From Alphaproteobacteria bacterium (GTDB taxonomy: Bacteria; Pseudomonadota; Alphaproteobacteria; Reyranellales; Reyranellaceae), in NCBI GenBank assembly GCA_017307275.1, contig JAFKFK010000038.1, forward strand, positions 1-56,691: a stretch of DNA of 56,691 bases. The letters are read 5' to 3'. Position 1 is the stretch's first letter. Each line of letters begins with the position of its first letter. Shown here piece after piece: positions 17,446-28,954 of this stretch. Both the position numbers and the translations under genes were made by a program. The notes beneath the pieces were generated by a model. The model worked only from the letters and a program-made list of their open reading frames with translations, ran no database searches and was not told the DNA's origin.

Positions 17446-18530
17446 ACGACGAGGTCGCTGCAACACTGCTCGATAGTCGGGAGTTCGAACGCCTGATGGC
17501 GCCTTTCGCACCGTTCGAGGCGCGACCCGAGCTGGCCGTCGCCGTTTCGGGCGGCCGGGATTCGCTTTGCCTCGCCCTGCTGGCCGACCAATGGGCGCGA
17601 GAGCGCGACGGCCGGGCCATCGCCTTCATTGTCGACCATGGCTTGCGCGCGGAGGCGGCCCGCGAAGCTCAAGCGACCTGCGAGCTGCTGGCTGGCCGGG
17701 GAATCGAAAGCCACGTGCTGCAATGGATGGGAGCGAAGCCCGCGACCGGTGTGCAGCAGGCTGCTCGCGAGGCACGCTACCGTCTGCTGCGCGACGCTTG
17801 CCGCCAGCGCGGCATCCTGCACCTGCTGGTCGCGCATCAGGCTGACGATCAGGCCGAGACGGTGGCCATGCGCGCCGTGCGCCGCAGCGGTGCCGACGGG
17901 CTTGCCGGCATGGCGTCGCTGCTCGAATGGTCCGATGTCCGCCTGCTACGGCCGTTGCTCGGCGTGCCGCGATCCCGGCTTTCGGCGACCTTGAGAGCGC
18001 TAGACATTGCCTGGATCGACGACCCCTCAAACGTCGACCCGCGGTTCGAGCGGGCGCGCCTGCGGGCTGCGGGCGTTGCGCCGCTCGACCGCCCGGTGGC
18101 CAAAGGCCAACGCGCCGACGAGGAGGCGCAGGTCGCCGAGGCCGGCGTGGCGCTGCTCGAGTTCGGGCGCGATCAGGCCGTCGCCATCGACCGGGCAGGT
18201 TTCGTGCAAATCTCGGTCGATCTGCAATGCCGGTTGATCAGTCGCATCGTCCAGGCAATCGGGGGTGGAGACCATCCGCCGCGGCGGGACCGGCTCGACC
18301 GAGCCGTTGCGCGGCTCTCGGGCCCGCCCGCCCGCGGGAAATCCGGCCGGGGCGGGGATTTTACGCTGTCAGGCTGCCAATTTGCGTTGCGCCAGGCCGA
18401 AACCGGGCGCCGCCTCTTGTGGATTGTCCGCCCTGAAAATGGCAGGAAGGGAGGACAGCCTCTGATTCCTGCTGCTTTTTTCACTTGCGGCAGCGTCGAC
18501 GCAACCCATCTTGAGAAAAGCCCCACTTAG
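17442..18530 (+). CDS. tilS: tRNA(Ile)-lysidine synthase TilS
   Basis: Modifies C34 of the CAU-anticodon tRNA-Ile to lysidine using ATP and lysine; cytoplasmic and essential. 362 residues. PP-loop motif SGGRDS at 36-41, then FIVDHGLRAEA, the LVAHQADDQAET motif and the LLRPLLGVPRS segment. The C-terminal part is divergent and poor in recognisable motifs, as often in alphaproteobacteria. Starts with GTG at 17442, overlapping the cpoB stop (GTGA). Confidence 0.93.
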   Translation: MNDEVAATLLDSREFERLMAPFAPFEARPELAVAVSGGRDSLCLALLADQWARERDGRAIAFIVDHGLRAEAAREAQATCELLAGRGIESHVLQWMGAKPATGVQQAAREARYRLLRDACRQRGILHLLVAHQADDQAETVAMRAVRRSGADGLAGMASLLEWSDVRLLRPLLGVPRSRLSATLRALDIAWIDDPSNVDPRFERARLRAAGVAPLDRPVAKGQRADEEAQVAEAGVALLEFGRDQAVAIDRAGFVQISVDLQCRLISRIVQAIGGGDHPPRRDRLDRAVARLSGPPARGKSGRGGDFTLSGCQFALRQAETGRRLLWIVRPENGRKGGQPLIPAAFFTCGSVDATHLEKSPT

Positions 18531-18542
18531 CGGAAGGCAAAA

Positions 18543-20498
<1,956 letters not shown>

Positions 20499-20508
20499 AG
20501 CCGGAAGA

Positions 20509-21333
20509 TTGACGGCTCGTTTCGCGGGGCTCCCGCTTGATCGCCATCACCCGCTGGTGATGGCGATCGTCAATGTGACGCCTGATTCCTTTTCGGACGG
20601 CGGTGAACGCCTCGACCCGGCGCGGGCCATCGACGATGGCCTGCGTTTTGTCGCCGAGGGTGCCGACATCGTCGATATCGGCGGTGAGTCGACGCGGCCG
20701 GGGTCGCAGCCCACTTCGCCAGAGGATGAACTGCAGCGCATCCTGCCGGTCGTCGAGGGGCTGGCGCGACACGGCCTCACCATCTCGATCGATACGCGCC
20801 GCGCTTCCGTCGCACGGGCCGCCCTGGAGGCGGGCGCGCGGATCGTGAACGACATCTCCGCCTTGCGCGACGACGAGGCGATGCTGCCGCTGGTTGCCGC
20901 GAAAGAAGCCGACGTGGTCCTGATGCATCGGCGCGGCCTGCCGGAAAACACCTTCGCCGGCCCAGCCTATGCCAATGCGGTCGAGGATATCCGGGCGTTC
21001 CTGCTCGACCGCGCGGCAGCCTGCGAAGCGGGCGGCGTGAAGCGCGAGCGCATCGCCCTCGATCCCGGAATTGGCTTCGGCAAGAGCGTCGCGCAGGAGC
21101 TGGAACTGATCGCCGGCGCCGGCCGCTTCGCCGAGGCGGGCTATCCCGTCCTGATCGGCTGCTCGCGCAAGAGCTTCATCGGCAAGCTGACAGGCCTGGC
21201 CAAACCCGCGGACCGCGACCCAGCCTCGGTCTGGCTGGCGGTCGAGGCCGTGCGGCGCGGAGCAGCCATCGTGCGCGTCCATAATGTTGTTGCGACCCGT
21301 CAGGCCCTCGCGGTCTGGGCGGCAATGAAGTAG
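20509..21333 (+). CDS. folP: Dihydropteroate synthase
   Basis: Joins 6-hydroxymethyl-7,8-dihydropterin pyrophosphate with p-aminobenzoate in folate synthesis; target of sulfonamides. 274 residues, TIM barrel. Signatures: MAIVNVTPDSFSDGG, DIGGESTRPGSQP, SIDTRRASVA, ALDPGIGFGKS and GCSRKSFIG, ending near RVHNV. The predicted start is TTG at 20509 with GGAAG upstream; an ATG near 20560 would remove the first strand, so TTG is preferred. Lies 10 nt after ftsH and 9 nt before glmM. Confidence 0.94.
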   Translation: MTARFAGLPLDRHHPLVMAIVNVTPDSFSDGGERLDPARAIDDGLRFVAEGADIVDIGGESTRPGSQPTSPEDELQRILPVVEGLARHGLTISIDTRRASVARAALEAGARIVNDISALRDDEAMLPLVAAKEADVVLMHRRGLPENTFAGPAYANAVEDIRAFLLDRAAACEAGGVKRERIALDPGIGFGKSVAQELELIAGAGRFAEAGYPVLIGCSRKSFIGKLTGLAKPADRDPASVWLAVEAVRRGAAIVRVHNVVATRQALAVWAAMK

Positions 21334-21342
21334 GCTGGGTCA

Positions 21343-22692
21343 ATGCCCCGAACTCTATTCGGTACCGACGGCGTTCGCGGCCGCGCCAACAGCGAGCCCA
21401 TGACTGCCGAGATCGCCATGCGCATCGGCATGGCCGCCGGACAGGTCTTTCGCCGCGGTGCCCATCGCAATCGCACGGTGATCGGCAAGGACACGCGCCT
21501 GTCCGGCTACATGATCGAACAAGCCCTGACGGCGGGCTTCCTGTCGGTTGGCGTCGACGTGCTGCTGCTGGGCCCCGTGCCGACGCCCGCCGTAGGCTTC
21601 TTGACCCGCTCCATGCGGGCCGATGTCGGCGTCATGATCTCGGCCTCGCACAATCCCTACGAGGACAACGGCATCAAGCTGTTCGGCCCGGATGGCTTTA
21701 AGCTCTCCGATGCGGTCGAAAGCCAGATCGGTGCGCTGGTCGCCTCGCCGCAGGAGTTGAAGCTTGCGGCTTCGCCCGATATCGGCCGCGCCCGCCGCAT
21801 CGACGATGCCGACGGCCGCTATATCGAGGCGGTGAAGGGCTCCGTCGCCAAGGCGGTCGACCTCAGCGGTCTCAAGATCGTCGTCGATTGTGCCAACGGC
21901 GCCGCCTACAAGGTGGCGCCGACCGTTCTCTGGGAACTCGGCGCCGAGGTCGTGCCGGTCGGTGTGACGCCGGATGGTTTCAACATCAACGGCAACTGCG
22001 GCTCCACTCATCCCGGAGTGCTGCAGGAGCAGGTGGTGACGCACCACGCCCATATCGGCATCGCACTCGATGGCGACGCCGACCGTGTGGTGCTGGTGTG
22101 CGAGCGTGGCCAGGTGATCGACGGCGACCAGTTGATGGCCACGATCTCCGACCACTGGATGCGTGACGGCCGGCTCATGGGCCGCGGCGTCGTGGCGACG
22201 GTGATGTCGAACCTGGGGCTGGAGCGTTATCTCGGTGCGCGCAAACTGGAGCTGGTACGCACACAGGTCGGCGACCGCTACGTGCTCGAGCGCATGCGCA
22301 GCGACGGCTTCAACCTGGGCGGCGAGCAGTCCGGCCACATCATCATGACCGACTACGCCACCACCGGCGACGGGCTGATGGCGGCGCTGCAGGCTCTGGC
22401 GGCGATGATCCGCAGCGGCAAGCCTGCGAGCGAGACGTTCCGTGCCTTCGAGCCGGTGCCGCAGCTTCTGAAGAATGTCCGTGTTGCCAATGCCAACGAT
22501 GCGCTGGGCGCCGACGTCGTAGCCCGCGCGATCGCCGACGCCGAGGCGAAGCTCGGCAAGAACGGTCGCATCCTGGTCCGCAAATCGGGTACCGAACCCC
22601 TGATCCGTGTCATGGCCGAGGGCGACGATTCCGATCTCGTGCGCGCCGTCGTCGACCAGATCATCGAGGCGATCCCGCAGCCGGCGGCGTAG
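21343..22692 (+). CDS. glmM: Phosphoglucosamine mutase
   Basis: Interconverts glucosamine 6- and 1-phosphate on the way to UDP-GlcNAc for peptidoglycan and LPS. 449 residues. The phosphoserine loop ISASHNPYEDNG has the active Ser102. The metal loop ALDGDADRV and the sugar loop GGEQSGHII are intact, as is the phosphate-binding RKSGTEPLIRVM. Position right after ftsH-folP is conserved in proteobacteria. Confidence 0.97.
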   Translation: MPRTLFGTDGVRGRANSEPMTAEIAMRIGMAAGQVFRRGAHRNRTVIGKDTRLSGYMIEQALTAGFLSVGVDVLLLGPVPTPAVGFLTRSMRADVGVMISASHNPYEDNGIKLFGPDGFKLSDAVESQIGALVASPQELKLAASPDIGRARRIDDADGRYIEAVKGSVAKAVDLSGLKIVVDCANGAAYKVAPTVLWELGAEVVPVGVTPDGFNINGNCGSTHPGVLQEQVVTHHAHIGIALDGDADRVVLVCERGQVIDGDQLMATISDHWMRDGRLMGRGVVATVMSNLGLERYLGARKLELVRTQVGDRYVLERMRSDGFNLGGEQSGHIIMTDYATTGDGLMAALQALAAMIRSGKPASETFRAFEPVPQLLKNVRVANANDALGADVVARAIADAEAKLGKNGRILVRKSGTEPLIRVMAEGDDSDLVRAVVDQIIEAIPQPAA

Positions 22693-22700
22693 AGGAAGTC

Positions 22701-23498
22701 ATGAAAGGGCGTGTGTTGATCATGGCCGGCTCCGATTCCGGAGGCGGCGCCGGCATTCAGGCCGACATCAAGGCCGTTACCGCCATGGGCGGCTTCGCCG
22801 CCACCGCAATCACCGCACTCACGGCACAGAATACCGAAGGGGTGCATGGCGTGGTGGCTGTCGACCCGGCCTTCATCGCGCAGCAGATAGAGGTGGTCCT
22901 GAGCGATATCGGCGCCGACGCGCTGAAGACCGGCATGCTGCACAGCGCCGAGGTCATCGGCGTCGTCACCGCCGGAATCAAGAAGCATGCGCCCGGCGTG
23001 CCGCTGGTCGTCGATCCGGTGATGGTGGCCAAGGGCGGGCACCGGCTGTTGCTGAACGAGGCCGAGACGGCGCTGCGCGACGTGCTGCTGCCGATGGCGG
23101 CGCTCATTACGCCCAACCTGCCCGAAGCCGAGGTGCTGGCCGGATTTCCGGTCCGGGTCGAGGCGGACATGAAGCGCGCGGCGGAGAAGCTCGCGGCGCT
23201 CGGCGCCAAGGCCGTGCTGATGAAGGGCGGCCATCTCGACGGCGACCACGTCGTCGACCTGCTCTTCCACGAGGGCCGTTTCGACCGGTTCGAGGACCTG
23301 CGCATCGAAAGCCGCAGCACGCACGGGACGGGCTGCACGCTCGCTTCGGCAATCGCCGCCGGCCTTGCCCAGAAGATGAGCCTGTACGATGCCGTCGCGC
23401 GCGCCCGCGCCTATGTGCGCAAGGCCATCGAGACCGCGCCGGGCTTCGGCCGCGGCCACGGTCCGCTCAATCACGCCGTAACGGTCAGATCAGACTAA
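22701..23498 (+). CDS. thiD: Hydroxymethylpyrimidine/phosphomethylpyrimidine kinase
   Basis: Phosphorylates HMP and HMP-P in thiamine synthesis; ribokinase-fold enzyme of 265 residues. Motifs: AGSDSGGGAGIQADIK, TALTAQNTEGV, VDPVMVAKGG, TPNLPEAEVL and the anion hole GTGCTLASAIAAGLA. It is the last gene of the plus-strand block and ends only 2 nt from the stop of the convergent hydrolase gene; the two stops lie in a short direct repeat (GGTCAGATCAG twice). Confidence 0.95.
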   Translation: MKGRVLIMAGSDSGGGAGIQADIKAVTAMGGFAATAITALTAQNTEGVHGVVAVDPAFIAQQIEVVLSDIGADALKTGMLHSAEVIGVVTAGIKKHAPGVPLVVDPVMVAKGGHRLLLNEAETALRDVLLPMAALITPNLPEAEVLAGFPVRVEADMKRAAEKLAALGAKAVLMKGGHLDGDHVVDLLFHEGRFDRFEDLRIESRSTHGTGCTLASAIAAGLAQKMSLYDAVARARAYVRKAIETAPGFGRGHGPLNHAVTVRSD

Positions 23499-23500
23499 GG

Positions 23501-24373
23501 TCAGATCAGGCTCGCGTCCTTGGCGACCGGTTGCCGTGGCGTCCATTTGCCGGCTTCGACCAGGGCAATGAAGGCCGCCAGTTCGCGATTGAAGGCGTCG
23601 GGTTCCTCGATGTTCACCGTGTGGCCGGTCTTGGCGAACATCGCGAGACCGGCATTCGGCATCACGCGCTTCAGATAGAGGCTCGGCTGCAGGCAGGGAT
23701 CGTCCTCGTCGCCGCAGAAGATCAGGGTCGGCACGTCGAGCTTCTGCCACTCCGCCTCGAAGTCGTAGAGCGACGGCCGCTTGCCCTGGTAATTCTCCAT
23801 GGTGTGGGCGGCGCCGATGTCGGGATGCTCGGACAGGTGCTTCACGAACTCGGCGAAGCCGCGCGGGTCCTTCTGCTTGAAACGCGAGCGCGTCGGGTTG
23901 GTCGTGAGGCCCTGGGCATACTTCGCCATGCCGTGCTGCCGGATGCTCTGCGCCGTCGTCCGGGCATCCTTCTTGAACTGCTCGTGGCCCTCACGCTCCG
24001 CGCCGGAGCCGACACCGGCCAGCGTGAGCGACAGCGCACGATCGGTGTAGCAGCGGCCGAAATGCGCGGTGGCAAAGGCGCCCTGCGAGAGGCCGACGAC
24101 ATGGGCCTTGGCGATGCCGAGGTGATCCAGCATGTGCCTGGCATCGTCGACGGCGTGCTGCTGGCCGTACATCGCGCCATCGGCTGGCACGTCGGAACCG
24201 GGATAGCCGCGGAAGGAGTAGGTGATGCAGCGGTGACGGCGCGCGAAGAAACGCATCTGCGGTTCCCAACTCCGCCAGTCGCCGCTGTACTCGTGGACGA
24301 AGAGGATCGGCGTGCCGCTGCCGGCCTCTTCGTAATAGAGCTTCACGCCGTCCGGCGTCGTTGCATGCGGCAT
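23501..24373 (-). CDS. Alpha/beta hydrolase
   Basis: Cytoplasmic alpha/beta-hydrolase-fold enzyme of 290 residues. The nucleophile elbow is GLSQG (Ser) in VVGLSQGAFATAHF, the acid is probably an Asp in FCGDEDDPCL, and the base is His in FAKTGHTVNIEEP. An oxyanion-type HEYSGDWRSW lies near the N-terminus. The ATG at 24373 follows GGAG. It is the third gene of a minus-strand operon with the aminotransferase and aldolase genes, so a role in opening a lactone or cleaving an ester or C-C bond of the same substrate is likely but unproven. Confidence 0.85.
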   Translation of the reverse strand: MPHATTPDGVKLYYEEAGSGTPILFVHEYSGDWRSWEPQMRFFARRHRCITYSFRGYPGSDVPADGAMYGQQHAVDDARHMLDHLGIAKAHVVGLSQGAFATAHFGRCYTDRALSLTLAGVGSGAEREGHEQFKKDARTTAQSIRQHGMAKYAQGLTTNPTRSRFKQKDPRGFAEFVKHLSEHPDIGAAHTMENYQGKRPSLYDFEAEWQKLDVPTLIFCGDEDDPCLQPSLYLKRVMPNAGLAMFAKTGHTVNIEEPDAFNRELAAFIALVEAGKWTPRQPVAKDASLI

Positions 24374-24390
24374 TGTCGGCTCCGTAGGCG

Positions 24391-25569
24391 CTAGGCGCCG
24401 AAACGTTCGAGACGCTCCAGCACGATGGGGATCTTGTCGTCCGTCACGTTGGCGAAGGCCAATCGGACGAAACGCTCCTGGCCTGCACCGAACATGTCGC
24501 CGGGAATGGTGAGCAGGTTTTCCTCGTCGGCGAGCCGCTTGGAGACTTCGGTCGAAGGCTGATTGGCGAAAGGGTGCTCGACGTAGGCGAAGTAGGCGCC
24601 GATGCTGACCAGCCGCCACCGGTTCGACTTGTGCAGCCCCTGACCCAGCAGGTCGGCGCGCGCCTTCAGCCCCTCGGTGTTCTTCCGCGCCCACGGCAGC
24701 AAATGGTTGAGACCATAGAGCGCCGCCTCCTGGCCGAGCCGCGGCGGGCAGATCGAGACGCAATCCATCGCCTTCTCGATTTCCGCCATCAGCTTCGTGC
24801 CCGCGGTGACGCCGCCCACACGATAACCGGTCAGCGCGAAGACCTTGGAGAAGCTGTAGAGGTGAACGAGCGTGCCCTGCCAGTCGGGCTCGTCGAACAG
24901 CCCGTGCGGACGTTCGCCTTCGGGCAGGAAATCCTTGTAGGTCTCGTCGAGGAGCAGGGCGATGCCATGCTTCTTCGCGAGTTCGTAGAAGGCGTGGATG
25001 GTCGCCCGCGGATAGACCGCGCCGGTCGGGTTGTTGGGCGAGATCAGCACGATGGCGCGCGTGCGTGGGCCGATCAGCTTCTCGGCATCCTCGACATGGG
25101 GCACCGCGCCGGAGCCCGGCCGGAAGTCGAGCGACACCGGCTCGACGCCCTGCATGCGCATCCACATGTCATGGTTGAAGTAGTGCGGCCGCGGCAGGAT
25201 CACCTGGTCGCCGGCCTGGGCAATGCTCATCAGCGCGAGACAGAAGGCCTGGTTGCAGCCCGAGGTGATGCCGACCTCGTCGGCGCCGATCCTCGCGCCA
25301 TAGAAGGACGAGAGATGCGCGGCATAGGTCTCGCGCAGCGCCGGCAGGCCGAGGATCGGCGTATAGCCGTGCATGGCGGGATCAAGCAGCAGCTCGCCCA
25401 GGTGCTTGCGCATTTCGAGTGCCGGCGGGTAGCCGGGCACGGCCTGGCTGAGGTCGATCAGTGGGCGGTCCGAGGGGAAGGTGCGGCCCAGGACCCAGCG
25501 CTTGGTCTCGCCGATGGGCGAGGGGGCGACGGCGGCGAGCCAGGGATTGGCGGCAGGAGAGATTTGCAT
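24391..25569 (-). CDS. PLP-dependent aminotransferase, class I/II
   Basis: Fold-type I aminotransferase of 392 residues. Visible are GYTPILGLPALRETYA, the SPNNPTGAVYP segment, the DETYKDF motif and the PLP lysine in YSFSKVFALTGYRVG; ends with the conserved arginine region RFVRLAFANV. Starts with ATG at 25569 behind GAGGTG. The next gene (hydrolase) starts 17 nt on. The amino donor and acceptor cannot be read from sequence; the neighbouring aldolase suggests transamination of a 2-oxo acid. Confidence 0.88.
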   Translation of the reverse strand: MQISPAANPWLAAVAPSPIGETKRWVLGRTFPSDRPLIDLSQAVPGYPPALEMRKHLGELLLDPAMHGYTPILGLPALRETYAAHLSSFYGARIGADEVGITSGCNQAFCLALMSIAQAGDQVILPRPHYFNHDMWMRMQGVEPVSLDFRPGSGAVPHVEDAEKLIGPRTRAIVLISPNNPTGAVYPRATIHAFYELAKKHGIALLLDETYKDFLPEGERPHGLFDEPDWQGTLVHLYSFSKVFALTGYRVGGVTAGTKLMAEIEKAMDCVSICPPRLGQEAALYGLNHLLPWARKNTEGLKARADLLGQGLHKSNRWRLVSIGAYFAYVEHPFANQPSTEVSKRLADEENLLTIPGDMFGAGQERFVRLAFANVTDDKIPIVLERLERFGA

Positions 25570-25584
25570 CAGACGAAAAACACC

Positions 25585-26385
25585 TCAGTACATGCTGCCG
25601 CCGGAGCTTTTGGCCCCGGTCGTGTTGCCTTCGCGCATCGCCGCGACGGTCGCCTTGGCGGCGTTCACCAGCAGTGCGTTGTCGGCCAGGATGGTCGTGA
25701 ACTGGAAGCCCCAGCCGATTGCCTTCTTGGCGTAGTCGGTCGAACCGCAATGGATGCCAGCATAGACCTTGTGCTTCTTGCAGGCCTTCACGATGGTCTG
25801 GATAGCGTCGACGACCTTGGGATCGGTCTGGTCGCCGCGCGGCTCCCCTCCCAGCGACAGGCCGAGATCGGCAGGACCGACATAAACGGCATCGAGGCCG
25901 GGCGTCGACAGGATGTCGTCGAGATTCTCCATCGCCTTCTTGGTCTCGATCATCGCGAAGGTGAGAACGGTGTCATTTGCATTCTTCACGTAGTCGGCGC
26001 CGTGCAGCCAGTTGGCGCGCGTCGGGCCGACACTGCGATAGCCCACTGGCGCATAGCGGCACGCGCCGACGAATGCCTCGCATTCGGCGCGGCTGTTCAC
26101 CATGGGGCAGATGATTCCGAAGGCGCCCGCGTCGAGCAGCTTCATGATGATGCCGGGCTCGTTCCACGGCACGCGCGCCAGCGGAATCGTCGGCGTGGTG
26201 GCAATCGCCTGGAAGAGCGATACGGCTGCCTGATAATCGATCAAGCCGTGCTGCAGGTCGGCCGTGAGCGAGTCCCATCCACCTTGCGCCATGCCTTCTG
26301 CCGCAACGCCGCTCGGGATGCCCAGCCAGCCATTGACGACAGCGCCACCTTTTTTCCAGATCGATTTCACAGTGTTTTCGCGCAC
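25585..26385 (-). CDS. HpcH/HpaI family aldolase
   Basis: Class II metal-dependent aldolase of 266 residues, of the 2-keto-3-deoxy-acid/4-hydroxy-2-oxo-acid type that makes or cleaves pyruvate plus an aldehyde. Seen are the barrel start NGWLGIPSG, the substrate region ADLQHGLIDYQ, RVPWNEPGIIMKLLDAGAFG, the metal Glu in FAMIETKKA and the metal Asp in YVGPADLGLSLG. The start is GTG at 26385 with GGAGG 9 nt upstream; the frame continues to 26451 without a ribosome site. First gene of a three-gene minus-strand operon divergent from the ABC importer. Confidence 0.88.
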   Translation of the reverse strand: MRENTVKSIWKKGGAVVNGWLGIPSGVAAEGMAQGGWDSLTADLQHGLIDYQAAVSLFQAIATTPTIPLARVPWNEPGIIMKLLDAGAFGIICPMVNSRAECEAFVGACRYAPVGYRSVGPTRANWLHGADYVKNANDTVLTFAMIETKKAMENLDDILSTPGLDAVYVGPADLGLSLGGEPRGDQTDPKVVDAIQTIVKACKKHKVYAGIHCGSTDYAKKAIGWGFQFTTILADNALLVNAAKATVAAMREGNTTGAKSSGGSMY

Positions 26386-26597
26386 GACGTCATTCCTCCG
26401 CGGGTTTTCGATGGGCGCGCGGAGCATCCGGGCGTCCTCGCGACCTGTCAAATCTTGCTCATTTCAGGTCGCTTGCCAAAACTCGTTGCTTGCTTGGCGG
26501 GTTGTGCATAGCATTTGTCCCAAGGCTCCGTGCGAAAACTCTTCGCAAAAATGCGAGCGCTGTCATCAGCCGGCTGCACCGGCGCAGAGGAGGAAAC
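26386..26597. promoter_or_regulatory. Divergent control region between aldolase and ABC importer genes
   Basis: 212 bp with no gene. It must carry promoters for both arms of the catabolic locus. I see no strong promoter pair or perfect palindrome. The plus side ends in AGGAGG before the binding-protein ATG. Confidence 0.5.
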
Positions 26598-27938
26598 ATG
26601 GTTTCGACAAAGGTCAGTCGTCGTCGTTTCGTGGCCGGAACTGCCGTCGCATCGACGGCGTTGGTTGCCGCACCGTTCGTCCGTAGCGCTTATGCTGCGG
26701 GCAAATTGTCGGTCGGGTTTTGGGATCATTGGGTGCCGGGCGCGAACAAGGCGACCACGGACCTCGTGAAGGAGTGGGCGGACAAGGAGAAGGTCGAAGT
26801 CACGATCGACTACATCACCTCGCAGGGCAACAAGCTGCTGCTGACGACCGCCGCGGAATCGCAGGCCAAGTCTGGCCACGACATTCTCGCTTTCTCGACC
26901 TGGCTGCCGTCGCGCTATGCCGACCAACTCGTGCCGATGAACGACGTCGTCGAGCCTCTGATCAAGGCGAACGGCGCCGTCAACGGCACCGTCGAGTATC
27001 TCGGCAAGGTCGATGGCAAGTGGCTGGCTGTGCCGGCCACCGTCGGCAGCCAGATCAAGGGGCCGTGCTCGCGCATCGACCTCCTCAAGAAGCATGCCGG
27101 TATCGACATCCAGGCGATGTATCCGGCCGGTGCGGCGCCCAATGCCGATGCCTGGAACCTCGACAATTTCCTCAAGGCAGCGGAAGCCTGCCAGAAGGGT
27201 GGCAACCCGTTCGGCATCGGCCTCGGCACGACGTCGGACAACGTCGATACGGCCGGCGCGCTGTTCCATGCGTTCGGCGCCATGCTGGTCGATGCCAAGG
27301 GCAACATCACGGTCAAGTCGGACCCGGTGCGCCAGGCCATGGACTACTACAAGCGGCTGATGGCTTTCCTGCCGCCCGATGCACCGTCGTGGGACGACGC
27401 CAGCAACAACAAGTTCCTGGTTTCGGGTCAGGGCTCGTTGATCATGAACCCGCCCAGCGCCTGGGCCGTCGCCAAGCGCGACGCGCCGCAGGTTGCCGAG
27501 CAACTCTGGACGCACGGCTTCCCGGCCGGCCCGAAGGGCCGTTTCGGACCCTTCCTGCCGTTCTTCTGGGGCGTGTGGAACTTCAGCAAGAACCAGGCGG
27601 CGGCCAAGAGCCTCATCACCTTCCTTTCGCAGGCTGCGTCGGCCGAGAAGATGGTGATCGCGAGCGGCGGCTATGACCTGCCGGCCTTCGCCAACCTGAC
27701 CACCTTCAAGGTGTGGGCCGAGGAGGCGCCGCCCAAGGGCACGCTCTACCACTACCCGAACCCGCACAATCACCAGACACTTTCGATCGCCGCGGCGCCC
27801 GCGCCGCACAAGATCGCCGAGCAGATCTACACTCAAGCCATCCAGACCCAGATGGTCGTCCGCTATGCCAAGGGCGAGGCGATGGACAGGACGCTCGACT
27901 GGGCGGCCAAGGAACTGGAAGGCTTCTCGCGCAACTGA
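26598..27938 (+). CDS. Sugar-type ABC transporter substrate-binding protein
   Basis: Periplasmic receptor of 446 residues, family 1 solute-binding proteins (CUT1 carbohydrate class). The N-terminus has a twin-arginine signal SRRRFVAGTAVAST ending near AYAAG. Features such as GFWDHWVPG, FSTWLPSRYADQLVP and the GFPAGPKGRFGPFLPFFWG stretch suit the class. ATG at 26598 is preceded by AGGAGG at 10 nt. First gene of an importer operon; a stem-loop after it should raise its level over the membrane subunits. Substrate not known. Confidence 0.9.
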   Translation: MVSTKVSRRRFVAGTAVASTALVAAPFVRSAYAAGKLSVGFWDHWVPGANKATTDLVKEWADKEKVEVTIDYITSQGNKLLLTTAAESQAKSGHDILAFSTWLPSRYADQLVPMNDVVEPLIKANGAVNGTVEYLGKVDGKWLAVPATVGSQIKGPCSRIDLLKKHAGIDIQAMYPAGAAPNADAWNLDNFLKAAEACQKGGNPFGIGLGTTSDNVDTAGALFHAFGAMLVDAKGNITVKSDPVRQAMDYYKRLMAFLPPDAPSWDDASNNKFLVSGQGSLIMNPPSAWAVAKRDAPQVAEQLWTHGFPAGPKGRFGPFLPFFWGVWNFSKNQAAAKSLITFLSQAASAEKMVIASGGYDLPAFANLTTFKVWAEEAPPKGTLYHYPNPHNHQTLSIAAAPAPHKIAEQIYTQAIQTQMVVRYAKGEAMDRTLDWAAKELEGFSRN

Positions 27939-27959
27939 TGCGTTGTCTTTGATCGGTTG

Positions 27960-27986
27960 GGGGATGCCGTCTTTCGCGGCATCCCC
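27960..27986 (+). promoter_or_regulatory. Stem-loop between binding-protein and permease genes
   Basis: Ten-bp perfect stem GGGGATGCCG / CGGCATCCCC (27960-27969 with 27977-27986), 7-nt loop, no U-tract. This placement in importer operons usually protects the upstream mRNA from 3' decay and lowers readthrough. Confidence 0.6.
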
Positions 27987-28024
27987 TCGACCGCCACATC
28001 GGCTACCTCGTCAGGAGCACCGCC

Positions 28025-28954
28025 ATGGCAGATATCGCGGCCCGTAATCCGGCCGTCCTCGCAGGCAATCAGCGCAGCGGCCTGCACAAGCTTATGCAGC
28101 GCAAGTCGACCATCGCCTTCTTGATGGCGCTTCCCCTCATTCTTCTCATCGCCATCCTGGTGGCTTATCCGGCAGGCTACGCCGTCTACCTTGCGACGTT
28201 GAACAAGGGCATGACGCGGTTTGTCGGTTTCGGGAACTTCGAGTTCCTCTTCGGGCGCGACACGTTCTGGCTGGTCGTCTACCAGTCCTGCCTGTTCGCG
28301 ATCACCGCCGTGATCTTCAAGGCGATCATCGGTTTCGTGGTTGCCCATTTCGTCCACAACATTCCCGCGAAGGGCCAGCGCAAGTGGCGCGGCATGCTGC
28401 TCGTGCCGTGGGTCATCCCGCCGGCCATGAGCACGCTCGCCTGGCTGTGGCTGTTCGATCCGTCCTACAGCGCCCTCAACTGGATCCTGGCCATCTTCGG
28501 CATCGAGGGCATCCCGTGGACCGGCGAGGCCGGGTGGGCACGCTTCTCGGTCATCCTGGTCAACGTCTGGATCGGCTCGCCGTTCTTCATGATCATGTAT
28601 CTCGCGGCGCTGAAGTCGGTGCCGGAACAGCTCTACGAGGCGGCTTCGATCGACGGCGCCACCTGGTGGCAGCGCATCTGGTACGTGACCCTGCCGATGA
28701 TGCGCAACATCATCGCCATCACGGCGCTGTTCTCGTTGATCGTCACCTTCGCCAACTTCGACATCGTACGCGTGTTGACCGCGGGCGGACCGCTGAACAG
28801 TACGCACATCTTCGGTACCTGGGCGTTCCGGGTCGGCATCGAGGGTGGCGATATTCCACTTGGCGCTGCCGTGTCGTTGTTCATGGTGCCGATCCTGGCC
28901 GTCGCCGCGACCTTCATCCTGCGCGACATTACTAAGCGGGGGAGTGAAGTCTGA
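28025..28954 (+). CDS. ABC transporter permease, MalF/UgpA type
   Basis: Inner-membrane subunit of 309 residues with six predicted helices, the first near 35-55 (IAFLMALPLILLIAILVAYP). The cytoplasmic coupling loop has the EAA motif YEAASIDGATWWQRIWYVTL. Stop overlaps the next permease start by 1 nt (TGATG). Pairs with the MalG-type subunit to form the channel. Confidence 0.92.
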   Translation: MADIAARNPAVLAGNQRSGLHKLMQRKSTIAFLMALPLILLIAILVAYPAGYAVYLATLNKGMTRFVGFGNFEFLFGRDTFWLVVYQSCLFAITAVIFKAIIGFVVAHFVHNIPAKGQRKWRGMLLVPWVIPPAMSTLAWLWLFDPSYSALNWILAIFGIEGIPWTGEAGWARFSVILVNVWIGSPFFMIMYLAALKSVPEQLYEAASIDGATWWQRIWYVTLPMMRNIIAITALFSLIVTFANFDIVRVLTAGGPLNSTHIFGTWAFRVGIEGGDIPLGAAVSLFMVPILAVAATFILRDITKRGSEV

